Source: Lutibacter sp.
GTDB lineage: Bacteria > Bacteroidota > Bacteroidia > Flavobacteriales > Flavobacteriaceae
Direction of reading: 5' to 3'
Assembly (NCBI RefSeq): GCF_013041805.1
Contig: NZ_JABDRI010000035.1
Location: 1-60,525, forward strand
Length of the DNA: 60,525 nucleotides
Shown here: in pieces, positions 16,758-26,559 of the stretch
Layout of the letters: the number at the start of each line of letters is the position of its first letter
How positions within the stretch are numbered: position 1 is the first letter of the stretch
Translations under genes and position numbers: made by a program
Notes under the pieces: generated by a model
Told to the model about the DNA's origin: nothing
Databases searched by the model: none
The model's input: the letters and a program-made list of their open reading frames with translations, nothing else

Positions 16758-17686
16758 TATAAAATTAAATCTTGATAAGGAATTACTGTTTCAAATCCTT
16801 TTTTGTTAAAATAATTGATGGTATCGTCATTACCAGTCGCTAAAATAAAATCACCGCCCCAAGCACCTAAACTCTTTGTTTGTCCAAAATAATCTAAAAA
16901 ATGCAATTCTTGAACAGGTTGTAGTTTAATGGTTTTTGAAACTATTTGTTCATGTTCTTTTAGTAGTCTTTCAAAATTTTTCAAATTGTCACAATCTAAA
17001 AATGCATCTGTTAAATTCGAAATTTGAGCTATTTCTGATGTTAAATTCCCTTTTAACTTATTAAATCTACTAATTCCCTCTCTACTATTCTGCTTTTTGT
17101 TTAAATAAATAAAATACAATTGATTTTTAAAACCCGGATTAAAATCAACTTGCTCAATAATTGGCTCAATGCTACTTTTAGTATATAAAATAGCGGTATT
17201 ATTTTGAGCGCAAGCAATATCGTAACCGCTTCCTCCAAATGTGTTTTCTAATAATTGATACGGATTTATTTCTGCCCAATTTGCTATATTATTAATTAAA
17301 GTTGAGGAAGTTCCTAAACCCCAATTTTTTGGAAAAGTTAAATTTGTATTTATCCTAAACCCTTTTTCTGAACTCAAAAAAGAAGGATTCAAACCTTGAG
17401 CTTGTATTAGAATTTCTCTTAAATTTTCAGCTAGCTTATCTGATCCGCCATCTTTTTCAGAATCAAAAGTTGCACTTACTAAACGTAGTTTAGGCAAATC
17501 AAAAATTGCTTCTAACCAACATTCACCTTCATTTGTAAAGCTATTCCAAATTAATTGGGATTCATTTATTGGTTCAATCACCAAATCTTGACCACAACTA
17601 GTTGGTACAGCCAAAGATTTTGCTCCATCTAATACAAAATATTCACCCGTTAATAATAGTTTCCCGTTGCTGTAAAATTCTTTCAT
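16757..17686 (-). CDS. GYDIA-family GHMP kinase (possible phosphomevalonate kinase)
   Basis: The protein has 309 residues. Its N-terminal FYSNGKLLLTGEYFVLDGAKSLAVP matches the start of mevalonate and phosphomevalonate kinases. An ATP loop, NWGLGTSSTLINNIANW, follows, then GGSGYDIACAQNNTAILY, whose Gly-Tyr-Asp-Ile-Ala string names the family, and a C-terminal SLGAWGGDFILAT. Placement between HMG-CoA reductase and a flavoprotein, with one-base TAATG overlaps on both sides, ties it to the mevalonate route. Mevalonate kinase and the decarboxylase are present at 8.8-10.8 kb, so phosphomevalonate kinase is the missing step it could fill. This is inference; a bona fide second mevalonate kinase is the alternative. 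Confidence 0.85.
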   Translation of the reverse strand: MKEFYSNGKLLLTGEYFVLDGAKSLAVPTSCGQDLVIEPINESQLIWNSFTNEGECWLEAIFDLPKLRLVSATFDSEKDGGSDKLAENLREILIQAQGLNPSFLSSEKGFRINTNLTFPKNWGLGTSSTLINNIANWAEINPYQLLENTFGGSGYDIACAQNNTAILYTKSSIEPIIEQVDFNPGFKNQLYFIYLNKKQNSREGISRFNKLKGNLTSEIAQISNLTDAFLDCDNLKNFERLLKEHEQIVSKTIKLQPVQELHFLDYFGQTKSLGAWGGDFILATGNDDTINYFNKKGFETVIPYQDLIL

Positions 17687-18963
17687 TATTTATCCTGAAC
17701 TAACTTATTATATGCTTCAACAACTGCATTATGTGTAACTGTTTTATTTTCAAAATAATTAATTAAAAACGACTTTTCTTCTTCACTTGCACCTAATTGC
17801 TTAATTATATTTGTTAGGTGCATTTTCATATGTCCTTTTTGAATTCCAGTAGTAGTTAATGCTCTTAGCGCTGCAAAATTTTGAGCTAATCCTGCTACTG
17901 CTATAATTTCCATAAGTTCTTTTGCTGAAGGGTTTCCTAACAATTTTAATGACAATTTTGATAGTGGATGTAACGATGTTAAGCCTCCAACGGTTCCTAA
18001 TGCCAATGGAATTTCAATCCAAAATTTAAAAATTCCATTTTCTATGGTTGCATTTGTCAAACTTTTATATTTTCCACTTCTTGATGCATAGGCGTGAGCA
18101 CCTGCTTCAATAGCTCTAAAATCATTTCCGGTTGCAATTACCACCGCATCAATTCCATTCATAATCCCTTTGTTATGAGTTACAGCTCTATGAGGCTCAG
18201 CATTCGCAATTTGAATTGCTTGAATAAATTTTTGCGCTAATATTTCAGAATTTTCTGCGTATAAATCATTTACATTGCAGCTTACTTCGGCGTGCACTAA
18301 ACATTCTGGAACATAATTAGACAATATACACATGACTATTTGTATATCTTCTTTTTTAAACTCACCCGCTATAGCTTCTAAACAAGAATTTATAAAATTA
18401 GCACCCATACTATCAACAGTATCAAAAGTTACGTGCAGTTGATAGTAATTATCTAATTCAGCTGTTTTATTGCGCAATTCAATATTTAAAATTCCACCTC
18501 CTCGCTTCCGCATATTTTTTGTTATAGCAGTTGTAACGCGAAACAAATCTTCTTTTTTTGAGGCAAAATAATTTTTAAGTTCAACTTCATCGCCTTCATA
18601 CATAAAATGTATTTGACCAATTTTTGTAGTTGAAATTACTTCTGCTTTAAAACCTCCTCTGGTACTCCAAAATTTAGCTACCAGTGATGCTGCAGCAACA
18701 ACTGAGCTTTCTTCAATAGTCATAGGTATTGTATACTCCTTGCCATTTATTACAAAATTTGGAGCGACAGCAAAGGGCAAATAAAAATTGGAAATTGTAT
18801 TTTCTATAAAATCGTCATGTAAATCTTGCAGTACTTCATTTTTATTCCAATATTGCTTTAAAATATCTTTCACATTTTCATCATTATAAAAAAAAGATGA
18901 TACTAACCAGTTTATCTTTTCTAACTTATTAAATTTTGAAAATCCGCTTATTGTTTTTGGCAT
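17686..18963 (-). CDS. mvaA: Hydroxymethylglutaryl-CoA reductase, class II (degradative type)
   Basis: The enzyme interconverts HMG-CoA and mevalonate. The protein has 425 residues, the length of class II bacterial enzymes. Landmarks are the N-terminal ISGFSKFNKLEK, the substrate segment IPMTIEESSVVAAASLVAKFW with the catalytic Glu, VDSMGANFINSCLE, the Lys-containing THNKGIMNGIDAVVIATGNDFRA with the catalytic Asp, and the C-terminal QKGHMKMHL with the catalytic His. Despite the degradative label, in this context it most likely makes mevalonate. It is the first gene of a coupled operon with the GYDIA kinase and flavoprotein. A TATCTTTG promoter element lies at 18990-18997. Confidence 0.94.
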   Translation of the reverse strand: MPKTISGFSKFNKLEKINWLVSSFFYNDENVKDILKQYWNKNEVLQDLHDDFIENTISNFYLPFAVAPNFVINGKEYTIPMTIEESSVVAAASLVAKFWSTRGGFKAEVISTTKIGQIHFMYEGDEVELKNYFASKKEDLFRVTTAITKNMRKRGGGILNIELRNKTAELDNYYQLHVTFDTVDSMGANFINSCLEAIAGEFKKEDIQIVMCILSNYVPECLVHAEVSCNVNDLYAENSEILAQKFIQAIQIANAEPHRAVTHNKGIMNGIDAVVIATGNDFRAIEAGAHAYASRSGKYKSLTNATIENGIFKFWIEIPLALGTVGGLTSLHPLSKLSLKLLGNPSAKELMEIIAVAGLAQNFAALRALTTTGIQKGHMKMHLTNIIKQLGASEEEKSFLINYFENKTVTHNAVVEAYNKLVQDK

Positions 18964-18989
18964 TTTTTAGGTAAAATTTAGTCAAGTCA

Positions 18990-18997
18990 CAAAGATA
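18990..18997 (-). promoter_or_regulatory. -7 element for the HMG-CoA reductase operon
   Basis: On the minus strand it reads TATCTTTG, an exact TAnnTTTG, 26 bases before the ATG at 18963. No clear -33 TTTG is present at the expected distance. Confidence 0.45.
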
Positions 18998-19112
18998 AAT
19001 TAATAATATTTAAATTCTACATATTAGCGTATTGTTAATTTTATGACATATTTCATCTTTCAATTGCGAAATTTTCCTTAAACTTGACACTCATTTTAAG
19101 AAATCTCAAATA

Positions 19113-21302
19113 ATGAAGAAAATACTCATTTTTTTTATAGCTATTACATCTTTAGCCAGCGCACAAAAAAAAACAATTGCATTAGAAGAAATTTGGAATG
19201 GAACATTTAGAACAGAGCGCATGAACTCTCTGAATTCTATGAATGGTGACTTCTATACCTTACAAAACTTTAATAGAGAAACTGGAAGTACTACAGTAGA
19301 TAAATTTAGTTATGCAACTTTAGAAAAAGTTGAAACCATTGTTGACAGTAAAGATTTAGAAGATTTAAAATATTTTGAGAGTTATTCATTTAATAATAAT
19401 GAGACTAAATTAATTTTAGGCGTAGATACAGAACCAATTTATAGAAGATCTAGTTTAGGAATTTTCTATGTATATGATATTGCTTCAAAATCACTAAAGC
19501 TAATTGATGAAGACAAAATACAAGAACCAACTTTTTCGCCAGATAGTAAGAAGGTTGCATACGCGAAAGACAATAATTTGTTTATTAAAAATTTAGAAAC
19601 AAATGAAGTGATTCAAATAACCAATGATGGCTTAAAGAATAATATTATCAATGGTATTTGCGATTGGGTTTATGAGGAAGAATTTGGTTTTGTGAAAGCT
19701 TTTGAATGGAGTAATGACAGCTCAACTATCGCTTTTTTACGTTTTGACGAATCTGAAGTTCCTACCTATTCAATGGATATTACTGGAAAAGAATTATATC
19801 CAACACAACAGGTTTTTAAATATCCAAAAGCAGGGGAAAAAAATGCTGTAGTAACACTTCATCTATTCAATGTAGATAAAAAATCAACTTCAAAAATAAA
19901 TTTAGGTGATTACGAATATATACCTAGAATAAAATGGACTAATGATGCTAATATTTTATGTGCTACCACATTAAATCGTCATCAAAACAATTTAAACTTG
20001 TATTTTGTAAATGCAACAGATGCTTCAGCCAAAATAGTTTTGAATGAGACTGATAAAGCGTATGTCGATATTCAAGACAACTTAACTTTTTTAGAAGATA
20101 ACAGTTTTATTTGGACAAGTGAAAATGATGGTTTTAATCATATTTATTATTATGATGAACAGGGAAATTTAAAAAATCAAATTACAAAAGGAAATTGGGA
20201 AGTCACTAAATTTTATGGAGTTAACGAAAAAACAAAAACTATTTATTATCAGTCTGTTGAAGACGGCTCAATAAATAGAACAATTTATTCGATTAAACTA
20301 AACGGAAAAAATAAAAAGCGTTTAACAAATGCTAGTGGAACAAATAGTGCATCATTTAGTAAAAACTTCGCCTATTTTATCAATACTTTTTCTGACGCAA
20401 ACACGCCACCCATTTACACGCTTCATAATGGAAATGGAAAATTATTAAAAGAAGTACTAAATAACAATAAACTTTCAAAACAGTTAGAAGGATACAAACT
20501 TGCTAAAAAAGAATTTTTCACATTAAAAACAACTACAGGTGATTTTAACGCTTGGATGCTAAAACCTACAAATTTTGATGCAAATAAAGAATATCCATTA
20601 TTTATGACTCAATATTCAGGACCAGGTTCGCAGTCTGTTAGTAATAGTTGGAATGGATCAAATGATTATTGGTATCAGCATTTAGCAAATGAAGGTTATA
20701 TTATTGTTTGTGTTGATGGAAGAGGTACAGGTTTAAAAGGTGCAGAATTTAAAAAAGTAACCTATAAAGAATTAGGGAAATATGAAGTTATTGATCAAAT
20801 TGAATCGGCAAAAGAGTTAGGAAAAAGATCATATATCAACCAAAATGAAATTGGAATTTGGGGTTGGAGCTATGGTGGTTTTATGTCTAGTAACTGCTTA
20901 TTAAAAGGGAATGATGTTTTTAAAATGGCTATTGCGGTTGCTCCAGTTACAAGCTGGCGTTTTTATGACTCTATTTATACAGAGCGGTATATGCAAACAC
21001 CTCAAGAAAATCCAAGCGGTTATGATGAAAACTCACCTTTAAATTACGCTGACTTATTAAAAGGAAAATATTTGTTAGTTCACGGAAGTGGTGATGACAA
21101 TGTGCACGTACAAAATACCATGCGCTTTTCAAATGCCTTGATAGAAGCAAACAAACCTTTTGATCACGCAGTATACCCTGATAGAACTCACGGAATTTAT
21201 AGAGGTAAAAACACTAGATTGCACCTTTACAATAAAATGACTAGTTTTATCAAAGAAAATTTAGGTGAACAAACATCAACTATTGAACTTTTAAAACAAT
21301 AA
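19113..21302 (+). CDS. Dipeptidyl peptidase IV-like S9 family peptidase
   Basis: This exported serine peptidase of 729 residues has a signal peptide (about 1-17, ending SASA). The N-terminal beta-propeller (DPPIV_N, about 40-460) holds the Glu motif DWVYEEEFGF (Glu188-190), which in DPP IV anchors the substrate N-terminus. The C-terminal hydrolase domain has the nucleophile Ser586 in GWSYGGFMS, the Asp in HGSGDDNVH and the His in DRTHGIY. It should remove dipeptides from peptide N-termini, preferring Xaa-Pro. The POT transporter gene follows after 39 bases, so peptidase and importer are probably co-expressed. The family is confident; substrate preference is inferred from the Glu motif. Confidence 0.92.
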   Translation: MKKILIFFIAITSLASAQKKTIALEEIWNGTFRTERMNSLNSMNGDFYTLQNFNRETGSTTVDKFSYATLEKVETIVDSKDLEDLKYFESYSFNNNETKLILGVDTEPIYRRSSLGIFYVYDIASKSLKLIDEDKIQEPTFSPDSKKVAYAKDNNLFIKNLETNEVIQITNDGLKNNIINGICDWVYEEEFGFVKAFEWSNDSSTIAFLRFDESEVPTYSMDITGKELYPTQQVFKYPKAGEKNAVVTLHLFNVDKKSTSKINLGDYEYIPRIKWTNDANILCATTLNRHQNNLNLYFVNATDASAKIVLNETDKAYVDIQDNLTFLEDNSFIWTSENDGFNHIYYYDEQGNLKNQITKGNWEVTKFYGVNEKTKTIYYQSVEDGSINRTIYSIKLNGKNKKRLTNASGTNSASFSKNFAYFINTFSDANTPPIYTLHNGNGKLLKEVLNNNKLSKQLEGYKLAKKEFFTLKTTTGDFNAWMLKPTNFDANKEYPLFMTQYSGPGSQSVSNSWNGSNDYWYQHLANEGYIIVCVDGRGTGLKGAEFKKVTYKELGKYEVIDQIESAKELGKRSYINQNEIGIWGWSYGGFMSSNCLLKGNDVFKMAIAVAPVTSWRFYDSIYTERYMQTPQENPSGYDENSPLNYADLLKGKYLLVHGSGDDNVHVQNTMRFSNALIEANKPFDHAVYPDRTHGIYRGKNTRLHLYNKMTSFIKENLGEQTSTIELLKQ

Positions 21303-21341
21303 ATTTAATTTAACTATTAATAATAAAAACAACTAAATACT

Positions 21342-22838
21342 ATGGCTGATAAAGTAATAAAAGAAGGACATCCAAAGGGTCTATATTCTCTATTCTACAC
21401 TGAAATGTGGGAACGTTTTAGTTACTATGGAATGCGTGCTTTACTAACAATCTTTTTAACTGCTGAACTTGCAACTGGAGGTTTTGGAATGGACCGTGCT
21501 GAGTCTTTAGCAATTTATGGATTATTTACGGGTTTAGTATACTTAACACCTATTATTGGAGGGTGGTTTGCTGATAAAATAATTGGACAACGAAAATCAA
21601 TTTTTATTGGTGGTATTACAATGGCAATTGGGCAATTTTTATTGGCTGCTAGTGCGGTAACTTCTTTATATAATGATCTTGATTCTAGGCTATTTATTTT
21701 TTATCTAGGTTTGGGAGTTTTAATTTTAGGTAATGGTTTTTTCAAACCAAATATTTCTACCATAGTTGGTGATTTATATGATAATGATGATCCAAGAAAA
21801 GATGGTGGATTCACTATTTTTTATATGGGTATTAATATTGGAGCCTTTTTATCTCCTTTTATCGCTGGTACTTTAGGCGAAAAAGTAGGATGGCCTTATG
21901 GTTATTTAGCTGCCGGTATTGGTATGTTAATTGGGGTGATTTGGTTTTATGCACGAAGAAATACATTAGATAATTTAGGATTACCTCCTGGAGCTGCTGA
22001 AGAAGGAAGAACCAATTTAATTGTGAAAGATTGGAAAGATATTGTTATATATTCTATTGCTAATTTCCTTGTAGTTTTAGCAGTAATGTTATTTTGGGGA
22101 GTAACTTCCGATCTTATACATACTATTGTTATTTGGGTTGTTGGTATTGGAGGAGCGTCTTTCTTAGGTTTATCTATTTTCAAAGGAACTACTGGAACAA
22201 CAGAATGGACACGTGTTATAGTTATTATTGTTTTAGCAATATTTAATATTGTGTTTTGGGCAGGTTTTGAGCAAGCAGGTGGTACATTTAATTTATTTGC
22301 ACAAGAAAATACAAACCGAATGGTTGGAGGGTTTGAAATTCCAACAACATGGTTTCAAAATATAAATCCTATAGCTATTGTTACACTAGCACCTATTTTC
22401 TCTATTTTATGGATAAAATTAGCAAAAGTAAAAGCAAACCCACGTACACCTATTAAGTTTGCATTAGCGATGTTTATTGGTGCTCTTGCTTTTTATATTA
22501 TGACAATTGCTAATAACAATGCAGAAGGTGGTAACTTAGTTAGTCCAATGTGGTTAGTTGTTGTTTATACTTTATTAACTATTGGTGAACTTATGTTATC
22601 GCCAATTGGGTTATCTATGGTCACAAAATTATCTCCCGGTAAAATTACCTCAATTATGATGGGTGTATGGATGGCTAGTTTTGCTTTAGGTAATTATTTA
22701 GCTGCTACATTAGAAGCTATTTTGCATCAATATCAATTTGATTTGTATCCATTTATAACTTGGTTAATGGCCGGATCAGGTGTTGCCTTATTAGCACTTT
22801 CTCCAATTCTTAATAAGTTTATGAAAGGAATTCACTAA
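21342..22838 (+). CDS. Peptide MFS transporter (POT/PTR family)
   Basis: This is a proton-coupled oligopeptide importer of the inner membrane, 498 residues with about 14 hydrophobic helices. The POT signature EMWERFSYYGMRALL (ExxER on helix 1) is present, as are FYMGINIGAFLSPF on the helix that carries the PTR motif and FKPNISTIVGDLY. WASFEQAGG-like FEQAGGTFNLFA lies on helix 7. The gene follows the DPP IV-like peptidase closely and ends at a strong terminator (22867-22898). It would bring in the di- or tripeptides released outside. POT identity is firm; peptide selectivity is not readable. Confidence 0.92.
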   Translation: MADKVIKEGHPKGLYSLFYTEMWERFSYYGMRALLTIFLTAELATGGFGMDRAESLAIYGLFTGLVYLTPIIGGWFADKIIGQRKSIFIGGITMAIGQFLLAASAVTSLYNDLDSRLFIFYLGLGVLILGNGFFKPNISTIVGDLYDNDDPRKDGGFTIFYMGINIGAFLSPFIAGTLGEKVGWPYGYLAAGIGMLIGVIWFYARRNTLDNLGLPPGAAEEGRTNLIVKDWKDIVIYSIANFLVVLAVMLFWGVTSDLIHTIVIWVVGIGGASFLGLSIFKGTTGTTEWTRVIVIIVLAIFNIVFWAGFEQAGGTFNLFAQENTNRMVGGFEIPTTWFQNINPIAIVTLAPIFSILWIKLAKVKANPRTPIKFALAMFIGALAFYIMTIANNNAEGGNLVSPMWLVVVYTLLTIGELMLSPIGLSMVTKLSPGKITSIMMGVWMASFALGNYLAATLEAILHQYQFDLYPFITWLMAGSGVALLALSPILNKFMKGIH

Positions 22839-22866
22839 AATATGTTTACAAATTAATTATCATATT

Positions 22867-22898
22867 AAAAAGCTCAAGGAATTAATTCCTTGAGCTTT
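22867..22898 (+). terminator. Intrinsic terminator between first and second POT transporter genes
   Basis: A perfect 16-base-arm palindrome (AAAAGCTCAAGGAATT and its complement) ends in a T run continuing to 22908. It separates the peptidase/POT unit from the next two transporters. Confidence 0.85.
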
Positions 22899-22930
22899 TT
22901 ATTTTTATCAACTATTTTTAACTTAAAACT

Positions 22931-24412
22931 ATGAGTGCAGAAAAAAGATCTTTTTTTGGAACATTGGGATCGTTTAAAAAAACATTTTGGATAGCGAGTG
23001 CTATGGAATTATTTGAACGTTGGGCCTGGTATGGAATTTTTACTTTATTAGCAATATACCTAGTTGGCTCTACTGATACAGGCGGACTTGGTTTTTCTCA
23101 TACAGAAAAAGGACAATTAATGGGCTTTATTCCCGCAATTTTATACTTACTCCCTTTATTTACAGGAGTAATTGCCGATAAAATCGGGTACAAATTATCA
23201 TTAATAATTGCCTATATCATGCTTATAGTTGGCTATTACTTAATGGGTGAAGTTACTTCTTACTGGAGCGTATTTTTTGTATTTCTTTTCGTAGCACTTG
23301 GCGCAGCTTTATTTAAACCTGTAGCTTCTGCAATTGTTACAAAATCTACAGATAACTCAAACTCAACTTTAGGATTTGGTATTTTTTATATGATGGTAAA
23401 TATTGGTGGTTTTATAGGACCGGCAATGTCATCAGGATTGAGATCTACTTATGGATGGAAACTAATTTTTATACAAGCTGCTATTGTAATTGGTATTAAT
23501 TTAATTATTGTTTTATTTTTCTTTAAAGAACCTTATCGAGAAGAATCCTCTAATGAAAATTTTGGAGAAGCTGTTTCAAATTCTATTAAGAAAATTATTG
23601 AGGCTGTAAAAGACGTTCGTCTTTCTGTTCTTTTAATTATTATGGTTGGTTTTTGGACTATGTTTAACCAATTATTTAATACACTTCCGAATTTTATTGA
23701 AGACTGGGTAGACTCTTCTATTTTAAGTACAACAATTACAGAATTTTGGCCTTGGTTAGGAAATGTGATGAGTGATGGAGGGCAAATTAAACCTGAATGG
23801 TTTACTCAAATTGATGCCTTAATGATTGTATTTTTACAAATTTTTGTTTCCTTTTTTGTGTTAAAAATGAGACATGTAACAGCGATGGTTAGAGGTTTTA
23901 TAATTGCTACTATAGGAATTGGTTTAACATTTTACACACAAAATGTATGGTTTACCGTTATTGGAACTGTTGTTTTTGCCATTGGCGAAATGGCCACTAA
24001 CCCTACTTTTTCATCATTTATAGCAATTATAAGTCCAAAAGGGAAAGAAGCTCTGTACCAAGGAACCTATTTTTTACCAGTGGCTGCGGGAAATTTTTTC
24101 ACTGCTTTTGTATCTGGTAACTTGTACCAGTCATGGTCAGATAAATTAAGTTTATTACAAACTGAAATGGCTACAAGAGGTATTGAAATGCCAGCCGTTT
24201 CTGCTGAATTTAGTAAAAATCAATATTACGATTTAGCTGCTCAAAAATTAGGAATATCACAAAGTGACATGACAGCACTACTTTGGAATAACTATAGCCC
24301 AAATAAGATTTGGATTGTAATTGTTGGTATTGGTGTGGTTACAATTTTAGCATTAGCTATCTATGATAAACTCGTTATTAAACCAAAAGAAGCCGCTGAA
24401 AAAGCTAAATAA
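22931..24412 (+). CDS. Divergent POT/MFS-family transporter
   Basis: The protein has 493 residues and about 12-14 membrane helices. Helix 1 carries a variant POT signature, AMELFERWAWYGIF (ExxER kept, but WAWYG in place of FSYYG). FFVFLFVALGAALFKPVASAIV and FYMMVNIGGFIGPAMSSG correspond to the FKP and PTR-motif helices. It lacks the FEQAGG motif seen in its two neighbours, so substrate recognition may differ. An extra segment of about 45 residues sits between helices near residues 245-300 and another near the C-terminus (about 400-450). It starts 33 bases after a terminator and is followed after 20 bases by another POT gene, suggesting a two-gene unit. Confidence 0.84.
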   Translation: MSAEKRSFFGTLGSFKKTFWIASAMELFERWAWYGIFTLLAIYLVGSTDTGGLGFSHTEKGQLMGFIPAILYLLPLFTGVIADKIGYKLSLIIAYIMLIVGYYLMGEVTSYWSVFFVFLFVALGAALFKPVASAIVTKSTDNSNSTLGFGIFYMMVNIGGFIGPAMSSGLRSTYGWKLIFIQAAIVIGINLIIVLFFFKEPYREESSNENFGEAVSNSIKKIIEAVKDVRLSVLLIIMVGFWTMFNQLFNTLPNFIEDWVDSSILSTTITEFWPWLGNVMSDGGQIKPEWFTQIDALMIVFLQIFVSFFVLKMRHVTAMVRGFIIATIGIGLTFYTQNVWFTVIGTVVFAIGEMATNPTFSSFIAIISPKGKEALYQGTYFLPVAAGNFFTAFVSGNLYQSWSDKLSLLQTEMATRGIEMPAVSAEFSKNQYYDLAAQKLGISQSDMTALLWNNYSPNKIWIVIVGIGVVTILALAIYDKLVIKPKEAAEKAK

Positions 24413-24432
24413 TTAATTGATAGTTTTTAAAT

Positions 24433-26451
24433 ATGAGTACATCATCAAACGAATTTTTTAAAACCCAAGTTCTGGGGCATCCCTCAGGGCTTTTTGTGTT
24501 ATTTTTTACTGAAATGTGGGAACGTTTTTCATTCTATGGAATGCGTGCCTTATTAGTATTATTTTTAGTAAGCGCCTTAGGTATAGGAGGTTGGGATTGG
24601 CCACGTGAAAATGCATTGGCACTTTATGGAACTTATTTAGCCTTACTATATTTAACACCAATTATTGGTGGAACCTTAGCTGATAAATATTTAGGAAATA
24701 GGCGCGCAATTATTATTGGAGCATTAATCATGACACTTGGTCACGCTAGTATGGCTATTGAATCCAATCCGTTTTTTTTATATCTAGGTTTAGGATTATT
24801 AGTAATTGGAACTGGTTTTTTTAAACCTAATATGAGTTCTTTTATTTCTATACTTTATCAAGATGTACCTGAAAAAAAAGATGGTGCATACACTATATTT
24901 TATATGGGTGTTAATGCAGGTGCTTTTTTAGGAATTATGCTTTGTGGATATTTAGGTGAAATTCTTGGTTGGAGTTGGGGATTTGGATTGGCAGGCATTT
25001 TTATGCTGCTTGGATTACTACAATTCTTATTTGCACAAAATATTTTTGGAGAAGTAGGTAAAAAGCCAAATAAAGAAGATAAAACCATTGAAACTGATGA
25101 CCATTCTAAAATTGAAGATAAATTAAATCCGTTTACAATAGTAGATAAAATTTTAATTATTATTGTAGCAGCTGCAGGATTAACTTGGGTTATAAACGAC
25201 CCGCTATCCAAAATTGGTGATTTCAATTTGTTAAGTTTTGGCGGAACTGATTATTCAAGTGAAACCATTATAGTTACCTTAATTTTATTTTTGTATCTAT
25301 TAGCTTCAAGAATTTTAAGATATAGTCCTATTACAAGAGATAAAATGGTGGCTGTAGTAATTTTTGCATTCTTTATTATTTTCTTTTGGGCTTCATTTGA
25401 GCAAGCTGGCGGATCTATGAGTATTTTCGCAAAAGATTATACAAGTAGAATTTTATCTGGAAATTCAGCCTTGCTGTTTAACATAGTTGATGTAATCATA
25501 ACAGTAGTACCCGTTGCAATAATAACATGGGTTTTATTTTTATTCTTTAAACAAACATTTAAAAAATATTTTATTTCAAACTTAATTTTAGGATTTAGTT
25601 TTGTTCTTATTTGGGGTTTAATTGTTTGGAAAATAAATAATAATTTCAACACATTTTCTTATGAAATTTCCTATCCAACTTATCAAGTAACAAATAGCAA
25701 TGGAGCTGTTGAAAGTTTCTCAATAACGGCTGAAACTTTAGTCCCCAAAAATGCCGAATTAATTGAAAAAAGTACGGTAATTAGATCTGCTACTGAATAT
25801 GTTGAAAACGATAAGTTATCAATTATTGATATTGATAAAAAGGGAGTTAATTTTAAACCTTTATCTGCAGAACAAGCTGAAGCAATTACCACAAATATTT
25901 CAGCCACTGTAAAGCGAAAGAAAGAAAATGAAATTGAAATACCTGCAACTTGGTTTTTAATTTTAAACTCTTTGTTTATAATTGCTTTTGCTCCATTATT
26001 TTCAAAATGGTGGGAAAGTAAGTACAACCCTAATCCGGCTTCAAAATATGCTATTGGATTATTTTTCTTGGCTATTGGGTTTGCCTTTTTAGCTTATGGA
26101 GCAACCGGAATTCCACAAGGAGCAAAAACTGCTTCTGTTAGTATTGTTTGGCTAATTTTAGCTTATTTATTTCATACACTAGGTGAACTTTGTGTATCGC
26201 CTGTTGGACTTTCATATGTGAGTAAATTAGTTCCTCCTAGAATGATTGCATTTATGTTTGGTGTTTGGTATTTAGCGTTGGCAATTGGGAATAAAACATC
26301 TGGGAAAATGGGTTCTATGATTGATGATATCACTAATAAATATGACATTGCAACATTTTTTTTAATATTCACATTTGTCCCAATAATTATTGGTGTAATT
26401 GCCTTATTACTAACACCTGTTCTTAAGAAATTGATGCACGGTGTAAAATAA
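24433..26451 (+). CDS. Peptide MFS transporter (POT family) with large extra-membrane insert
   Basis: The protein has 672 residues, longer than usual POT carriers (about 450-520). The N-terminal half has the signature EMWERFSFYGMRALL, FFKPNMSSFISILYQ, FYMGVNAGAFLGIM and FWASFEQAGGSMSIFA. Then a soluble segment of roughly 100-110 residues (about 415-520, rich in Glu, Thr and Ser, with ITAETLVPKNAELIEKST) interrupts the membrane region before WFLILNSLFIIAFAPLF and the last helices. The insert probably lies on one face of the inner membrane; its role is unknown. The gene is 20 bases after the divergent POT gene. It imports peptides by family membership. Confidence 0.9.
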   Translation: MSTSSNEFFKTQVLGHPSGLFVLFFTEMWERFSFYGMRALLVLFLVSALGIGGWDWPRENALALYGTYLALLYLTPIIGGTLADKYLGNRRAIIIGALIMTLGHASMAIESNPFFLYLGLGLLVIGTGFFKPNMSSFISILYQDVPEKKDGAYTIFYMGVNAGAFLGIMLCGYLGEILGWSWGFGLAGIFMLLGLLQFLFAQNIFGEVGKKPNKEDKTIETDDHSKIEDKLNPFTIVDKILIIIVAAAGLTWVINDPLSKIGDFNLLSFGGTDYSSETIIVTLILFLYLLASRILRYSPITRDKMVAVVIFAFFIIFFWASFEQAGGSMSIFAKDYTSRILSGNSALLFNIVDVIITVVPVAIITWVLFLFFKQTFKKYFISNLILGFSFVLIWGLIVWKINNNFNTFSYEISYPTYQVTNSNGAVESFSITAETLVPKNAELIEKSTVIRSATEYVENDKLSIIDIDKKGVNFKPLSAEQAEAITTNISATVKRKKENEIEIPATWFLILNSLFIIAFAPLFSKWWESKYNPNPASKYAIGLFFLAIGFAFLAYGATGIPQGAKTASVSIVWLILAYLFHTLGELCVSPVGLSYVSKLVPPRMIAFMFGVWYLALAIGNKTSGKMGSMIDDITNKYDIATFFLIFTFVPIIIGVIALLLTPVLKKLMHGVK

Positions 26452-26480
26452 AATCTTCATTTATCCCATGTATATTCATA

Positions 26481-26496
26481 TAACTTTGTAATTTTG
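26481..26496 (+). promoter_or_regulatory. Tandem -7 elements upstream of the secreted thioredoxin
   Basis: TAACTTTG (26481-26488) is directly followed by TAATTTTG (26489-26496); both fit TAnnTTTG exactly. The ATG at 26560 is 63 bases downstream. No clear -33 element is seen. Confidence 0.4.
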
Positions 26497-26559
26497 GCAG
26501 CATATTTGCATCAAAAAGTAAAAAGAAATAAATAAAAATTAAATAGAAAATATTAAAAA

